Below are positions 47,584 through 55,969 of a DNA stretch of 64,000 nt, piece after piece. Position 1 is the stretch's first letter, and each line of letters starts with the position of its first letter. The notes below the pieces were generated by a model. It was not told the origin of the DNA. It saw only the letters and a list, made by a program, of their open reading frames with translations, and ran no database searches. The DNA is taken from assembly GCF_020099395.1 (NCBI RefSeq), contig NZ_CP083590.1, positions 3,038,001-3,102,000 on the forward strand, written 5' to 3'. The translations under genes were made by a program, and so were the position numbers. The stretch is from Streptomyces mobaraensis (GTDB taxonomy: Bacteria > Actinomycetota > Actinomycetes > Streptomycetales > Streptomycetaceae).

Positions 47584-48096
47584 CTACAAGTGCGCGAGTT
47601 TCTCCAGTACCGGTGCGGCGGCGCGCAGCGTCGCCCACTCGTCCTCGTCCAGTCGCCCGGCCAGCTCGGCCAGCCAGGCGTTGCGCTTGCGCCGGCTCTC
47701 TTCGAGCATGGCCTCGGCCCGCTCGGTCTGTGTGACCACCTTCTGCCGGCGGTCCTCGGGGTGCGGTTCCAGCCTGACCAGGTCCTTGCTCTCCAGCAGC
47801 GCGACGATGCGGGTCATCGACGGCGGCTGGACGTGCTCCTTGCGGGCCAGCTCCCCCGGGGTGGCCGAACCGCACCGGGCCAGGGTGCCCAGGACGGACA
47901 TCTCGGCCGGGCTGAGCGATTCGTCGACCCGCTGGTGCTTGAGCCTCCGGGACAGTCGCATGACACCCGAGCGCAACGCGTCGACGGCGTCCGTGTCGGG
48001 GTCGGTGCCGCTGTCGGCGGCGGCGGTGTCCGAGGGCTGCTGTGCGGGGTCGGGGACCTCAGGGGAAGAGGTGCGGGACAGGTCCGGCATGTTCAT
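47584..48096 (-). CDS. MarR-family regulator of the downstream exporter
   Basis: 170 residues. A 35-residue acidic/Pro-rich start precedes the MarR core: VMRLSRRLKHQRVDESLSPAEMSVLGTLARCGSATPGELARKEHVQPPSMTRIVALLESKDLVRLEPHPEDRRQKVVTQTERAEAML, with recognition helix PPSMTRIVALL and the DRRQ wing. ATG at 48096 or 48090. Just upstream lies an unusually AT-rich stretch for this genome (TTAGATTAACTCATTATTTCACC), which contains a TAATCT -10-like element and probably the MarR operator; the mRNA may be leaderless. First gene of a two-gene operon with the MFS exporter. Confidence 0.9.
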   Translation of the reverse strand: MNMPDLSRTSSPEVPDPAQQPSDTAAADSGTDPDTDAVDALRSGVMRLSRRLKHQRVDESLSPAEMSVLGTLARCGSATPGELARKEHVQPPSMTRIVALLESKDLVRLEPHPEDRRQKVVTQTERAEAMLEESRRKRNAWLAELAGRLDEDEWATLRAAAPVLEKLAHL

Positions 48097-48248
48097 TAGA
48101 TTAACTCATTATTTCACCTAAGGAAAGTGTGCACGGACGGGCGCACGGGAGCAGCGGGGTCCCAGGGGCGGGCCGCAGAGGGGCGCACGGCGGCAGGTAC
48201 GCGCCCTCGACGCCTCGCGCGACTCGCCGCCCCCAGCACTTCGCCGCC

Positions 48249-48298
48249 GCAGTTCCCCGTAGTTCCTGGCACTTCCTAGCAGTTCCCGTGATTCCTAG
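48249..48298. promoter_or_regulatory. five 10-bp direct repeats upstream of the toxin-antitoxin pair
   Basis: GCAGTTCCCC, GTAGTTCCTG, GCACTTCCTA, GCAGTTCCCG and TGATTCCTAG follow one another without gaps; the shared core is AGTTCC every ten bases. It ends about 20 bases before a TTACGCT-like -10 element of the antitoxin gene. Ribbon-helix-helix antitoxins bind such helically phased direct repeats, so this is a likely autoregulatory operator. Confidence 0.6.
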
Positions 48299-48331
48299 CC
48301 GCCTTCATACATGGCTTATTACGCTCGGCTC

Positions 48332-48613
48332 ATGACCCCAGCTCGCCGTGGCAGCACCAGCGTCACCAGCGTCTCCCTGCGGACCGAGACCCTGGAAGCC
48401 ATCCGTGCGCGCGCAGGCCGGCAAGGCGTGTCCGCATACGTGGAGGAAGCCGTTCAGCGGCAGCTCCAGCGGGAGGCGATCGACGACTTCATCGCGGCCG
48501 CCGAAGCCGATCACGGCCCGGTCGACCAGGCCGAGGTGGATGCCCAGGTGGAGCGTCTGCGCACCTTCCACGCCGCCCGCCGGAGCGGGTCAGCCCCGGA
48601 GAACGCCGCGTGA
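48332..48613 (+). CDS. ribbon-helix-helix-type antitoxin (VapB-like)
   Basis: 93 residues. The N-terminal STSVTSVSLRTETLEAIRARAGRQGVSAYVEEAVQRQLQRE fits a short beta strand and two helices of an RHH DNA-binding fold; the C-terminal half is an acidic amphipathic helix region (IDDFIAAAEADHGPVDQAEVDAQVERLR) suited to toxin binding. I chose ATG 48332; an ATG seven codons upstream is open but lies within the promoter. The stop overlaps the toxin GTG (GTGA). Together they form a type II toxin-antitoxin operon. Confidence 0.8.
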   Translation: MTPARRGSTSVTSVSLRTETLEAIRARAGRQGVSAYVEEAVQRQLQREAIDDFIAAAEADHGPVDQAEVDAQVERLRTFHAARRSGSAPENAA

Positions 48614-49002
48614 GCGGGACGCTGGTTCTCGACAGCGAAGCCCTCTCCACGCTGTGCCGCCGGCATCGCACCATGACCGTGTGGCTGGACGTCGCCCGAA
48701 GACTGGACCTCGTGGTGGTGACCAGCGCCGCGGCCCTCGTCGAAGCACGCGACCCCAAAGTGCCACAGGCGGCGTTCGACCACGCGGTATCCCTGACCAA
48801 GGTGCGCCCCGTCACCGAGGAGATCGCCCGCGCGGCTGGAAGGCTGCTGGCGACCGAGGGTCCGCACGGCCACAAGTACGCCATCGACGCGATGCTCGCG
48901 GCCACCGCGCATGCGGAGCACGGGGACGTCACAGTGATCACCAGCGACGTCGACGACCTGCGTCGGCTCTGTCGGCCCCATATCGCCGTCGAGGCGGTCT
49001 GA
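48610..49002 (+). CDS. PIN-domain toxin (VapC-like ribonuclease)
   Basis: 130 residues with the acidic PIN residues in order: Asp in LVLDSEALS (residue 8), Glu in AALVEARD (about 44), Asp in KYAIDAMLAATA (about 93), and Asp in VITSDVDDLRRL (about 111). VapC toxins are Mg-dependent RNases that cut tRNA or rRNA and are held inactive by the cognate antitoxin. GTG start overlaps the antitoxin stop, giving coupled translation. A very strong terminator follows 13 bases after the stop. Confidence 0.9.
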   Translation: MSGTLVLDSEALSTLCRRHRTMTVWLDVARRLDLVVVTSAAALVEARDPKVPQAAFDHAVSLTKVRPVTEEIARAAGRLLATEGPHGHKYAIDAMLAATAHAEHGDVTVITSDVDDLRRLCRPHIAVEAV

Positions 49003-49015
49003 CGCCGGACGGCAC

Positions 49016-49053
49016 GACGGCCGGGGCAACCGTCACCGGTTGCCCCGGCCGTC
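49016..49053. terminator. strong bidirectional terminator
   Basis: A perfect 17-bp stem (GACGGCCGGGGCAACCG and its complement) with a TCAC loop, between the toxin gene and the convergent purine permease gene. Confidence 0.9.
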
Positions 49054-49074
49054 GTGGCCGCGTGCGGGGAAGGG

Positions 49075-50541
49075 CTACTTCACGCCGAGCGCGCGCTCGA
49101 TCGGGTCGAGCATGAAGTAGACGAGGAAGCAGGCGCCCACCACGTTGAGGAGCCAGGGGATCTCGCGGGCGCGGCGGTCGGCGACGCGGAGGAGGATGAA
49201 GGCGAGGACGCCGATGCCGATGCCGTTGGTGATGGAGTAGGTGAACGGCATCGAGACGATCGTCAGGAACGCGGGGATCGCGATCGTGAAGTCGCTCCAG
49301 TCGATCTCCTTGACGTTGGCCGCCATGATCAGGAAGCCGACGACGAGCAGGGCCGGGGTGGCGGCCTGGGAGGGGACGACGGTCGCCAGCGGGGTGAAGA
49401 TCAGGGCGAGGAGGAAGAGGCCGCCGGTCATGAGGTTGGCGAGGCCGGTGCGGGCGCCCTCGCCGACGCCGGCGGTGGACTCGACGAAGCAGGTGTTGGC
49501 GGAGGCGGAGCCGAGGCCGCCGGCGGCGACGGCGACGCCGTCGACCATCAGGATCTTGCCCATGTTGGGCAGCTGGCCGTTCTCGTCGGTGAGCCCGGCC
49601 TCCTCGCCGACGCCGATGATCGTGCCCATCGCGTCGAAGAACCCGGACAGCAGCACGGTGAAGACGAACAGGCAGCCGGTGAGCAGGCCGACCTCGTGGA
49701 AGCCGCCGAAGAGGCTGATGTTGCCGACCAGGCCGAAGTCGGGGGTGGCGACGACGCTGTCGGGGATGCGGGGCACGCTGAGGCCCCAGTTGAGGTCCGG
49801 GATCACGGCCAGCTCGTTGATCAGGATCGCCACGAAGGTCATCACGACGATGCCGATCAGGATCGCCCCGGGCGCCTTGCGGACGACCAGGATGAACGTC
49901 AGCGCCAGCCCGGCGGCGAAGACCAGCACCGGCCAGCCGTGCAGCTGACCGCCCTGCCCGAGGCCCATCGGGACGGTGGTGTGGGCGGCGTCCGGGTTGC
50001 GGGTGACGAAGCCCGAGTCGACCAGGCCGATCAGCGAGATGAACAGACCGATGCCGATGGCGATGGCGCGCCGGAGGCCATTGGGGATGGCGTCCATGAC
50101 GCGCTGCCGCAGGCCGGAGGCGACCAGGAGCATCAGCACCAGGCCGGCCAGGACGACCATGCCCATCGCGTCCGGCCAGCTCATCTTGGGGGCGAGCTGG
50201 AGCGAGACGACAGCGTTGATGCCGAGGCCGGCGGCGCAGGCGATGGGGACGTTGCCGATGGCGCCCATGAGGACGGTGCTGAGGCCGGCCATCAGCGCGG
50301 TGGCGGTGACCAGTTGGGCGTTGTCGAGCTGGTGCCCGAACTTGTCCTGGCCGGCCCCGAGGATGATCGGGTTCAGGATGATGATGTACGCCATCGCGAA
50401 GAACGTGGCGAGACCGCCGCGCAGTTCGCGGGCGACGGACGAGCCCCGCTCGCTGATCCGGAAGTAGCGGTCGAGCGGACCGCCGGACGGCGTCGGGGAC
50501 GGCTGCTGGGCGTCGACCGGTGCGGTGGCCGAGGAGGACAT
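49075..50541 (-). CDS. NCS2-family purine (guanine/hypoxanthine/adenine) permease
   Basis: 488 residues, 12-14 helices. The AzgA-like signature start LDRYFRISERGSSVARELRGGLATFFAMAYIIILNPIILG is followed by ACAAGLGINAVVSLQ, LRRAIAIGIGLFISLIGL, GTIIGVGEEAGLTDENGQLPNMGKILMVDGVAVAAGGLGSASANTCFVESTAGVGEGARTGLANLM; the GSASANTCFVESTAG block is diagnostic of the COG2252 branch. It imports purine bases by proton symport. ATG at 50541 with GAGGT upstream. The 220 bases ahead of it contain an AT-richer segment (50640-50700) probably holding its promoter. Confidence 0.93.
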   Translation of the reverse strand: MSSSATAPVDAQQPSPTPSGGPLDRYFRISERGSSVARELRGGLATFFAMAYIIILNPIILGAGQDKFGHQLDNAQLVTATALMAGLSTVLMGAIGNVPIACAAGLGINAVVSLQLAPKMSWPDAMGMVVLAGLVLMLLVASGLRQRVMDAIPNGLRRAIAIGIGLFISLIGLVDSGFVTRNPDAAHTTVPMGLGQGGQLHGWPVLVFAAGLALTFILVVRKAPGAILIGIVVMTFVAILINELAVIPDLNWGLSVPRIPDSVVATPDFGLVGNISLFGGFHEVGLLTGCLFVFTVLLSGFFDAMGTIIGVGEEAGLTDENGQLPNMGKILMVDGVAVAAGGLGSASANTCFVESTAGVGEGARTGLANLMTGGLFLLALIFTPLATVVPSQAATPALLVVGFLIMAANVKEIDWSDFTIAIPAFLTIVSMPFTYSITNGIGIGVLAFILLRVADRRAREIPWLLNVVGACFLVYFMLDPIERALGVK

Positions 50542-50764
50542 GCGGGACCTCAGACGTACGGGACGGGGGCCGAGGCCCACGGAGCGGTTGGCGGGGAGGG
50601 CGGGATCGAGCACGGCTGGATGTTCATACAAAAGCAGCCGATCAGATCCGACTCGTTTCAGTATGAATAAACAAGCCCCGAATTGCTATCTCCGCGCGTA
50701 GACCCCTATAGGCCCCGGGGATCCGGCCAAGATCGTCGTCTCCGGACGGACTAGGCTGGCGGCC

Positions 50765-51067
50765 ATGACGAAGTGGACACCCAGGCACGAGGCGCCGGAG
50801 CCCCTGGAGGGCAATGTCGTCGCCACCATCACCGGCGGCACGATCGTGTGGTTCGTCCTCTTCGTCGTCCAGCTCCCCTTCTACGGCCGGCTCTCCGACG
50901 GCGGCCACCTGTGGTGGCTGTGGACCTGTCTGACCGGCGGCGGGCTCGGCCTCGTCGGCGTCTGGTACGTCCGCAAGCGGGACGCCGCGATCAAGCGGCA
51001 CGCGGCGGCGCGGGAGAACGAGCGCAAGGCGGCCGAAAGCATCCCTTCGGAAGGTGAAACGGGCTGA
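50765..51067 (+). CDS. DUF2530 small membrane protein
   Basis: 100 residues with two helices (ATITGGTIVWFVLFVVQLPFY and LWWLWTCLTGGGLGLVGVWYVRKRD) and the DUF2530 landmark PEPLEGNVV near the start. C-terminus is charged and cytoplasmic (RHAAARENERKAAES). Function unknown. The ATG is preceded by TAGGCT about 13 bases upstream and no ribosome binding site, indicating a near-leaderless mRNA. The P-type ATPase gene starts 20 bases downstream, so they probably share a transcript. Confidence 0.85.
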   Translation: MTKWTPRHEAPEPLEGNVVATITGGTIVWFVLFVVQLPFYGRLSDGGHLWWLWTCLTGGGLGLVGVWYVRKRDAAIKRHAAARENERKAAESIPSEGETG

Positions 51068-51087
51068 ACGCCCGTACCGTCGGATGC

Positions 51088-53502
51088 ATGAGCGATCCGG
51101 CGCAGACCGCGGGCGAGGCCGCGGACCAGGACGCACGCGGGGCCCCCGGCCGACCGCCGCGCCGGCACCCCGGGCTGACCGCCGCGGAGGTCGCCGAGCG
51201 TGTCTCCCGGGGCGAGGTCAACGACGTCCCGGTGCGCTCCTCCCGGTCCGTGGGCGAGATCGTCCAGGCCAACGTCTTCACCCGCTTCAACGCGATCATC
51301 GGCGTCCTCTTCCTGATCATCCTGGTCGTCGGCCCGCTCCAGGACGGCCTCTTCGGCTTCGTCATCGTCGCCAACACCGCGATCGGCATCCTCCAGGAGC
51401 TGCGCGCCAAGAAGACCCTCGACTCGCTCGCGGTCATCGGCGAGTCCAAGCCCACCGTCCGCCGCGACGGCACGCCCGTCCCCCTCGCCACCGGCGAGAT
51501 CGTCCTCGGCGACGTGATCGAACTCGGGCCCGGCGACAAGTGCGTCGTCGATGGCGAGGTGCTGGAGAGCGACGGCCTGGAGATCGACGAGTCGCTGCTG
51601 ACCGGCGAGGCCGACCCGGTACTGAAGAAGCCCGGCGACAAGATCATGTCGGGGTCGTTCGTGGTCGCGGGCGGCGGCGCGTTCGCCGCCACCAAGGTGG
51701 GCCGCGAGGCGTACGCGGCACAGCTCGCCGAGGAGGCGTCCCGCTTCACCCTCGTCCACTCCGAGCTCCGCACGGGCATCAGCCAGATCCTCAAGTACGT
51801 CACGTGGATGATGGTCCCCACCGCCGTGGGCCTGATCATCAGCCAGCTCGTGGTGCAGGACCACGACTGGCGGGAGGCGGTCCGGCGGATGATCGCCGGG
51901 ATCGTGCCCATGGTCCCCGAGGGGCTGGTGCTGCTGACGTCCGTCGCCTTCGCGATCGGCGTCATCCGGCTCGGCAACAAGCAGTGCCTGGTCCAGGAGC
52001 TGCCCGCGATCGAGGGCCTGGCCCGCATCGACGTCGTCTGCCTGGACAAGACCGGCACCCTCACCGAGGGCGGCATGGACGTCTCCGACCTGCGGCTGCT
52101 CGCCGACGCCGAGGAGGCGTACGTCCGGCAGGTGCTCGGCGCCCTCGGCGACTCCGACCCGCGCCCCAACGCCAGCCTCCAGGCGATCGTCGACGCCTAC
52201 CCGGACGGCGAGGGCTGGCGCTGCGCCGAGGCACTCCCCTTCTCCTCCGCCCGCAAGTACAGCGGCGCCGAACTCCACTCCCCCGACGGCGAGGTCGCCA
52301 CCTGGCTGCTGGGCGCGCCCGACGTGCTCCTCAAGGAGGGCGACCGGGCGCTCGGCGAGGTCGAGGAGCTCAACTCCCAGGGCCTGCGCGTCCTGCTGCT
52401 CGCCCGCGCCGGCCGCGACCTGGACGACCCGCGCGTCGCCGAGGACGTCAGCCCGGCCGCCCTCGTCGTCCTCGAACAGCGGCTGCGGCCCGACGCGGCC
52501 GACACCCTGCGCTACTTCGACGAGCAGAAGGTCGCCGCGAAGGTCATCTCCGGTGACAACGCGGTCTCCGTCGGCGCGGTCGCCGCCAAGCTCGGGCTGC
52601 CGCGCGCGGAGTCGCCCGTCGACGCGCGCAAACTGCCCGCCGAGCGCGAGGACATGGGCAAGGCGCTCGACGAGGGGTCGGTTTTCGGCCGCGTCACCCC
52701 GCAGCAGAAGCGGGACATGGTCGGGGCGCTCCAGGCCCGCGGGCACACGGTCGCGATGACCGGCGACGGCGTCAACGACGTGCTGGCGCTCAAGGACGCG
52801 GACATCGGCGTCGCCATGGGCGCCGGCTCGGAGGCGACGCGGGCCGTCGCCCAGATCGTGCTCCTCAACAACAGCTTCGCCTCACTGCCCTCGGTGGTCG
52901 CCGAGGGGCGCAGGGTCATCGGCAACATCACGCGGGTGGCCACGCTCTTCCTGACCAAAACCGTCTACTCGGTGCTGCTCGCCATCCTCGTGGTCTGCAC
53001 CCGGGTGCCGTACCCCTTCCTGCCCCGGCACCTGACGCTGCTGTCCACCCTGACGATCGGCGTTCCCGCCTTCTTCCTGGCCCTGGCGCCCAACAAGGAG
53101 CGCGCCAAGCCGCACTTCGTCCGGCGCGTGATGCGCTACTCCGTCCCGGCCGGGCTGATCGCGGGCCTCGCGACCTTCGCCACCTACCTGCTGGCCCGCT
53201 ACTACTACACGGGCGCGGGCTCCCTCGACGCGGAGACCAGCGCGGCGACGCTCACGCTGTTCCTGATCTCGATGTGGGTGCTGGCGATCATCGCCCGGCC
53301 GTACACGTGGTGGCGGGTGCTGCTGGTGGCAGCGATGGGCGTGGCGTTCCTGGTGGTCCTGGGGGTGCCGTGGCTCCAGCGGTTCTTCGCGCTGAAGCTG
53401 GTGGGGACGACGCTGCCGTGGGCGGCGGTGGGCGTCGCGGCGGTGGCGGCGGTGGTGCTGGAGGTGGCCTGGAGGTGGGTGGGGCGCCGGTTCCCGGCGT
53501 AA
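51088..53502 (+). CDS. P-type cation ATPase, CtpE-like
   Basis: 804 residues. A domain loop with DESLLTGEADPV (about 166-178), membrane segment VPMVPEGLVLLTSVAFAIG (PEGL in place of the Ca-pump PEGLP), phosphorylation motif DKTGTLTEGG (Asp about 320), nucleotide domain with EALPFSSARKYSG and VISGDN, hinge MTGDGVNDVLALKDADIGVAMG (about 558-578), and six helices in the C-terminal half. Closest in my memory to mycobacterial CtpE, a Ca2+ uptake ATPase, because of the VPMVPEGLVLL/LFLTKTVYS pattern; specificity is inferred. ATG at 51088 (MSDPAQTAGEAAD), after a short ribosome binding region. Confidence 0.9.
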   Translation: MSDPAQTAGEAADQDARGAPGRPPRRHPGLTAAEVAERVSRGEVNDVPVRSSRSVGEIVQANVFTRFNAIIGVLFLIILVVGPLQDGLFGFVIVANTAIGILQELRAKKTLDSLAVIGESKPTVRRDGTPVPLATGEIVLGDVIELGPGDKCVVDGEVLESDGLEIDESLLTGEADPVLKKPGDKIMSGSFVVAGGGAFAATKVGREAYAAQLAEEASRFTLVHSELRTGISQILKYVTWMMVPTAVGLIISQLVVQDHDWREAVRRMIAGIVPMVPEGLVLLTSVAFAIGVIRLGNKQCLVQELPAIEGLARIDVVCLDKTGTLTEGGMDVSDLRLLADAEEAYVRQVLGALGDSDPRPNASLQAIVDAYPDGEGWRCAEALPFSSARKYSGAELHSPDGEVATWLLGAPDVLLKEGDRALGEVEELNSQGLRVLLLARAGRDLDDPRVAEDVSPAALVVLEQRLRPDAADTLRYFDEQKVAAKVISGDNAVSVGAVAAKLGLPRAESPVDARKLPAEREDMGKALDEGSVFGRVTPQQKRDMVGALQARGHTVAMTGDGVNDVLALKDADIGVAMGAGSEATRAVAQIVLLNNSFASLPSVVAEGRRVIGNITRVATLFLTKTVYSVLLAILVVCTRVPYPFLPRHLTLLSTLTIGVPAFFLALAPNKERAKPHFVRRVMRYSVPAGLIAGLATFATYLLARYYYTGAGSLDAETSAATLTLFLISMWVLAIIARPYTWWRVLLVAAMGVAFLVVLGVPWLQRFFALKLVGTTLPWAAVGVAAVAAVVLEVAWRWVGRRFPA

Positions 53503-53584
53503 GACGGAGTGACGCGCCGGCGTGAGGGGACGACGCGGCGGGCGACCGGGACCGGTGCCCGCCGGCTGACGGTCGACAGTGATC

Positions 53585-53776
53585 TCACGCGGACGGCTGC
53601 TCGTCCTCCAGGAAGTCCCGCAGCTTCTCACGCAGCTCCGGTGTGTCCTCGTGCTGATGCACGGAGACGGCGTGCTCGGCCGCGGCCCGCAGGACCTCGT
53701 CCTCCTCGCCGGAGATGGTGAGCGTGCAGTGCGACTCGCTGGGGTACTTGCGGCAGTCCGCCACTTTCCTGGTCAT
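53585..53776 (-). CDS. DUF1059 small protein
   Basis: 63 residues: MTRKVADCRKYPSESHCTLTISGEEDEVLRAAAEHAVSVHQHEDTPELREKLRDFL spans essentially the whole DUF1059 family, with its two cysteines, the HA-x-x-VH-x-H block and the charged end. Likely a small metal- or redox-related protein, but no function is established. ATG at 53776. Monocistronic between the ATPase gene and the TetR remnant. Confidence 0.85.
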   Translation of the reverse strand: MTRKVADCRKYPSESHCTLTISGEEDEVLRAAAEHAVSVHQHEDTPELREKLRDFLEDEQPSA

Positions 53777-53847
53777 CTCGGCCTCCCGGGTCCCGAACGA
53801 ACCGGATCGGTACTTCCCAGCGTAGGACGACGCGGCCGAGGCACACC

Positions 53848-54063
53848 TCAGTCGCCGAGCACCCGCCGGACGTGCGCGGCCAGTGCCGCACGCAGCCGCT
53901 CCGGGTCCTGGCCGCGCTCGCCGACGAGGTGCTCGACGAGGTCGGCGCGGACGGCCGCCAGCAGCGCGTGGGCGGTGAAGGACGCGTCGTCGCCGTCCCC
54001 GTCCCCGCCCGGCAGCCGGCGCAGCGCGTCCGTGAGCACGTCGTGCCACCACCCGTAGTGGCC
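53848..54063 (-). pseudogene. C-terminal remnant of a TetR-family regulator
   Basis: The leftward frame reads HYGWWHDVLTDALRRLPGG then FTAHALLAAVRADLVEHLVGERGQDPERLRAALAAHVRRVLGD and stops; this is the end of a TetR ligand-binding domain. The HTH-containing first 120 or so residues are missing: upstream of about 54063 the frame is lost and the sequence becomes, on the other strand, the inside of an oxidoreductase gene. Best explained by a deletion. Confidence 0.6.
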
Positions 54064-54065
54064 CG

Positions 54066-54572
54066 CCGCGCGCCGCCCGCGCCCTCACGGACCCGGCGGC
54101 CCCCTGCCGCGAGCTCGTCCTCACCGGCCCGCGCGCCCTGAGCTACGCCGAGGCGGCGGCCGTCGTCGCGGACGTCACCGGCCGCCCCGCCCGCCACCGG
54201 CCCGTCCCGGCGGCCGAGTTGCGGGAACGGCTGGCCGCGGACGGGCTGCCCGCGCCGTTCGCCGCCCTGCTCACGCGGCTGGACGAGGACATCGCGGCGG
54301 GGGCGGAGGACCGGGTGACGGACGAGGTGCGACGGATGACGGGGCGCGAGCCGCGCGACTTCCGCGCGTTCGCGGCGGAGGCGTTCGCGCGAGGCGCGTC
54401 GGGCGCGCCGGGCGCGGCGGGTGCGCCGGGCGCGGCGGGTGCGCCGGGCGGGGCGGGTGCGCCGGGCGGGGCGGGTGCGCCGGGCGGGGCGGGCGCGTCG
54501 GGTGCGCCGGGCGGGGCGGGGCGGGCGCGTCGGGTGCGCCGGGCGGGGCGGGCGCGCCGGGCCTCCGCATAG
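54066..54572 (+). pseudogene. C-terminal remnant of an NmrA-like NAD(P)-binding oxidoreductase
   Basis: The rightward frame reads ALTDPAAPCRELVLTGPRALSYAEAAAVVADVTGRP, then AAELRERLAADGLPAPFAALLTRLDEDIAAG and EPRDFRAFAAEAF, the end of an NmrA/ergot-alkaloid-type short reductase. The Rossmann N-terminus and start codon are gone. The last 45 codons are a GAPGGA-type collagen-like expansion. A TTG at 54219 could start a fragment but has no support. Confidence 0.6.
54403..54560. repeat. GC-only minisatellite at the end of the NmrA remnant
   Basis: Units of 15-18 bases (GGTGCGCCGGGCGGGGCG and GGTGCGCCGGGCGCGGCG) repeat about eight times, coding for GAPGGA/GAPGAA in the remnant's frame before degenerating into CGGGCGCGTCGGG-type sequence. 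Confidence 0.85.
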
Positions 54573-54710
54573 TGCGGGCACGCCGCAGCCGGGCGCTCCG
54601 CGGACCCCTCGCTCCGGACGGACGCCTCGGAGAAGGGGTCGGCGGGAGGCTCGGGAAGACGCCCCCGGGCCTCCCCCAGCCCCCAGAGGACGCGCCCACC
54701 TCAGCCCGGC

Positions 54711-55623
54711 TCAGCCGCGCTGCGCCCGCTCGTAGACGGCCTTCGCGACCGCGCCGAAGCGGGGGCCGGACATCGTCCGGCTGCCGTCCGGGGAGTCGCC
54801 GTGGCTGTTGACCGACACTAGCGTCCCCAGACCGGACTTGGCGTCGAAACCGGCCAGCCAGGGGCCGCCGCTCGACCCGCCCGCCAGGTCGCAGGGGATG
54901 ACCACCTCGTCGTCGGGCCCCGCCTTGGTCGTCCCCCGTGCAGGCCAGCAACTCCTCGCCGCGCTGCGGGCGGGACGCCGGGTAGCCGAAGGCCGTCACC
55001 TTCTCGCCCGGCTTCCGGTCGAACGCGATCGCCTGGCCGCCGACCGCGTCCGTCAGCCTCCGGCCCTTGACCGGGTCGACGGTGAGCGCGGCGACGTCGC
55101 CGACGGCGTCCTTCGCCCAGGAGGCGGGCGTCACGGTCCTCGCGACCGGGAAGACGCCGTAGGGGCGCTTCCCCTTGTCGTAGCCCGGCACGAACACGAG
55201 GTCCGTGTACGTGTTGACGGGCGAGGCCGGCCGGCGAACGCAGTGCCCGGCCGCCATCACCACGGACCGGTTGCCGCTGCGGACGGCGGTGGCCGTGCAC
55301 CAGGTGTCGTCGCCATTGGCGTTGACGAAGAACAGCCGCCCGACGGTCTTCATCGGCGTGCCCTTCCACGGCTTCGCCAGCGGGCCGGACTTCCCCAGGT
55401 CCACGGCCAGGCCGGTCTTCCGCATCCGCTCCGGCGTCCAGTAGGCGAGCGCCTCCGCGCGCTCCTTCGCCGTGTACGCCGCCTCGGCGACGGCCGGCGC
55501 GGCGGCGCTCCGGCCGGCAGGGGCCGGGCCGGCGGCGGAGGCGGCGGGAGCAGCGCCGAACGTCGCGGTGGCGGCCAGGACGGCGGCTGCGAGCCTGCGG
55601 TGGGCGGGACGGGGAAGGCGCAT
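54711..55623 (-). CDS. secreted trypsin-like serine protease, apparent frameshift
   Basis: Signal peptide MRLPRPAHRRLAAAVLAATA with a likely AxA cleavage site near residue 30, then a chymotrypsin/V8-like protease: His in VVMAAGHCVRRP, Asp in AVGDVAALTVDP, Ser in LAGGSSGGPWLAG. Between His/Asp and Ser the frame shifts: after LLACTG a run of five G (plus-strand C5, 54933-54937) has one base too many; without it the sequence continues TTKAGPDDEVVIPCDLAGG to the end ...AKAVYERAQRG. The whole protein (about 303 residues) would then be intact and exported. ATG at 55623 with AGGAG upstream. Sequencing error or a recent mutation. Confidence 0.8.
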
Positions 55624-55969
55624 GGGAGTGGTGTCTCCTGACGGGACGTTAGGGACGGCTGTGTCGGGCGGGGAGACGAGCGGGGGAGCGGTGCGGTTCC
55701 CGGGGCGGCGCCCCCGCGCGCGGGCCCGCCGAGCCGGGATCTTCCGGGCGGCCCCCTCCGCGCCGGAGTGCTTCCGCGCCGGGCCCTTCCCGCAACGCCC
55801 GCGTCGGGCGGCGACCCGCATCCGGACCTCCCTGCCGACGGGCCCGCCACACCCGTCGGAACTCGTCGAAGCCCGTCAGGCCCAGCCCCCGTCGGGCGTC
55901 GAAGCCCATCAGGACCCATCAGGACCCACCGGGCCCCCGTCCGAGGCCCACCCCCACCCCGCCCCCGGC
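55624..55969. other. 346-base gap with short duplications
   Basis: Contains the protease promoter (CTAACGT about 25 bases upstream of the ribosome binding site) and, at 55860-55940, repeated GTCGAAGCCC(G/A)TCAGG and CCCATCAGGA blocks. No gene is supported. Confidence 0.5.

Noticed and set aside
54219..54572. Stand-alone 117-residue collagen-like protein
   Set aside because: Its first half is plainly the end of an NmrA-like reductase lacking its Rossmann domain; the TTG start has no ribosome binding site.
53628..54581. Leftward 300-codon ORF across the TetR/NmrA junction
   Set aside because: Composition is repetitive Ala/Arg/Thr/Pro, and it is in a different frame from the recognisable TetR remnant.
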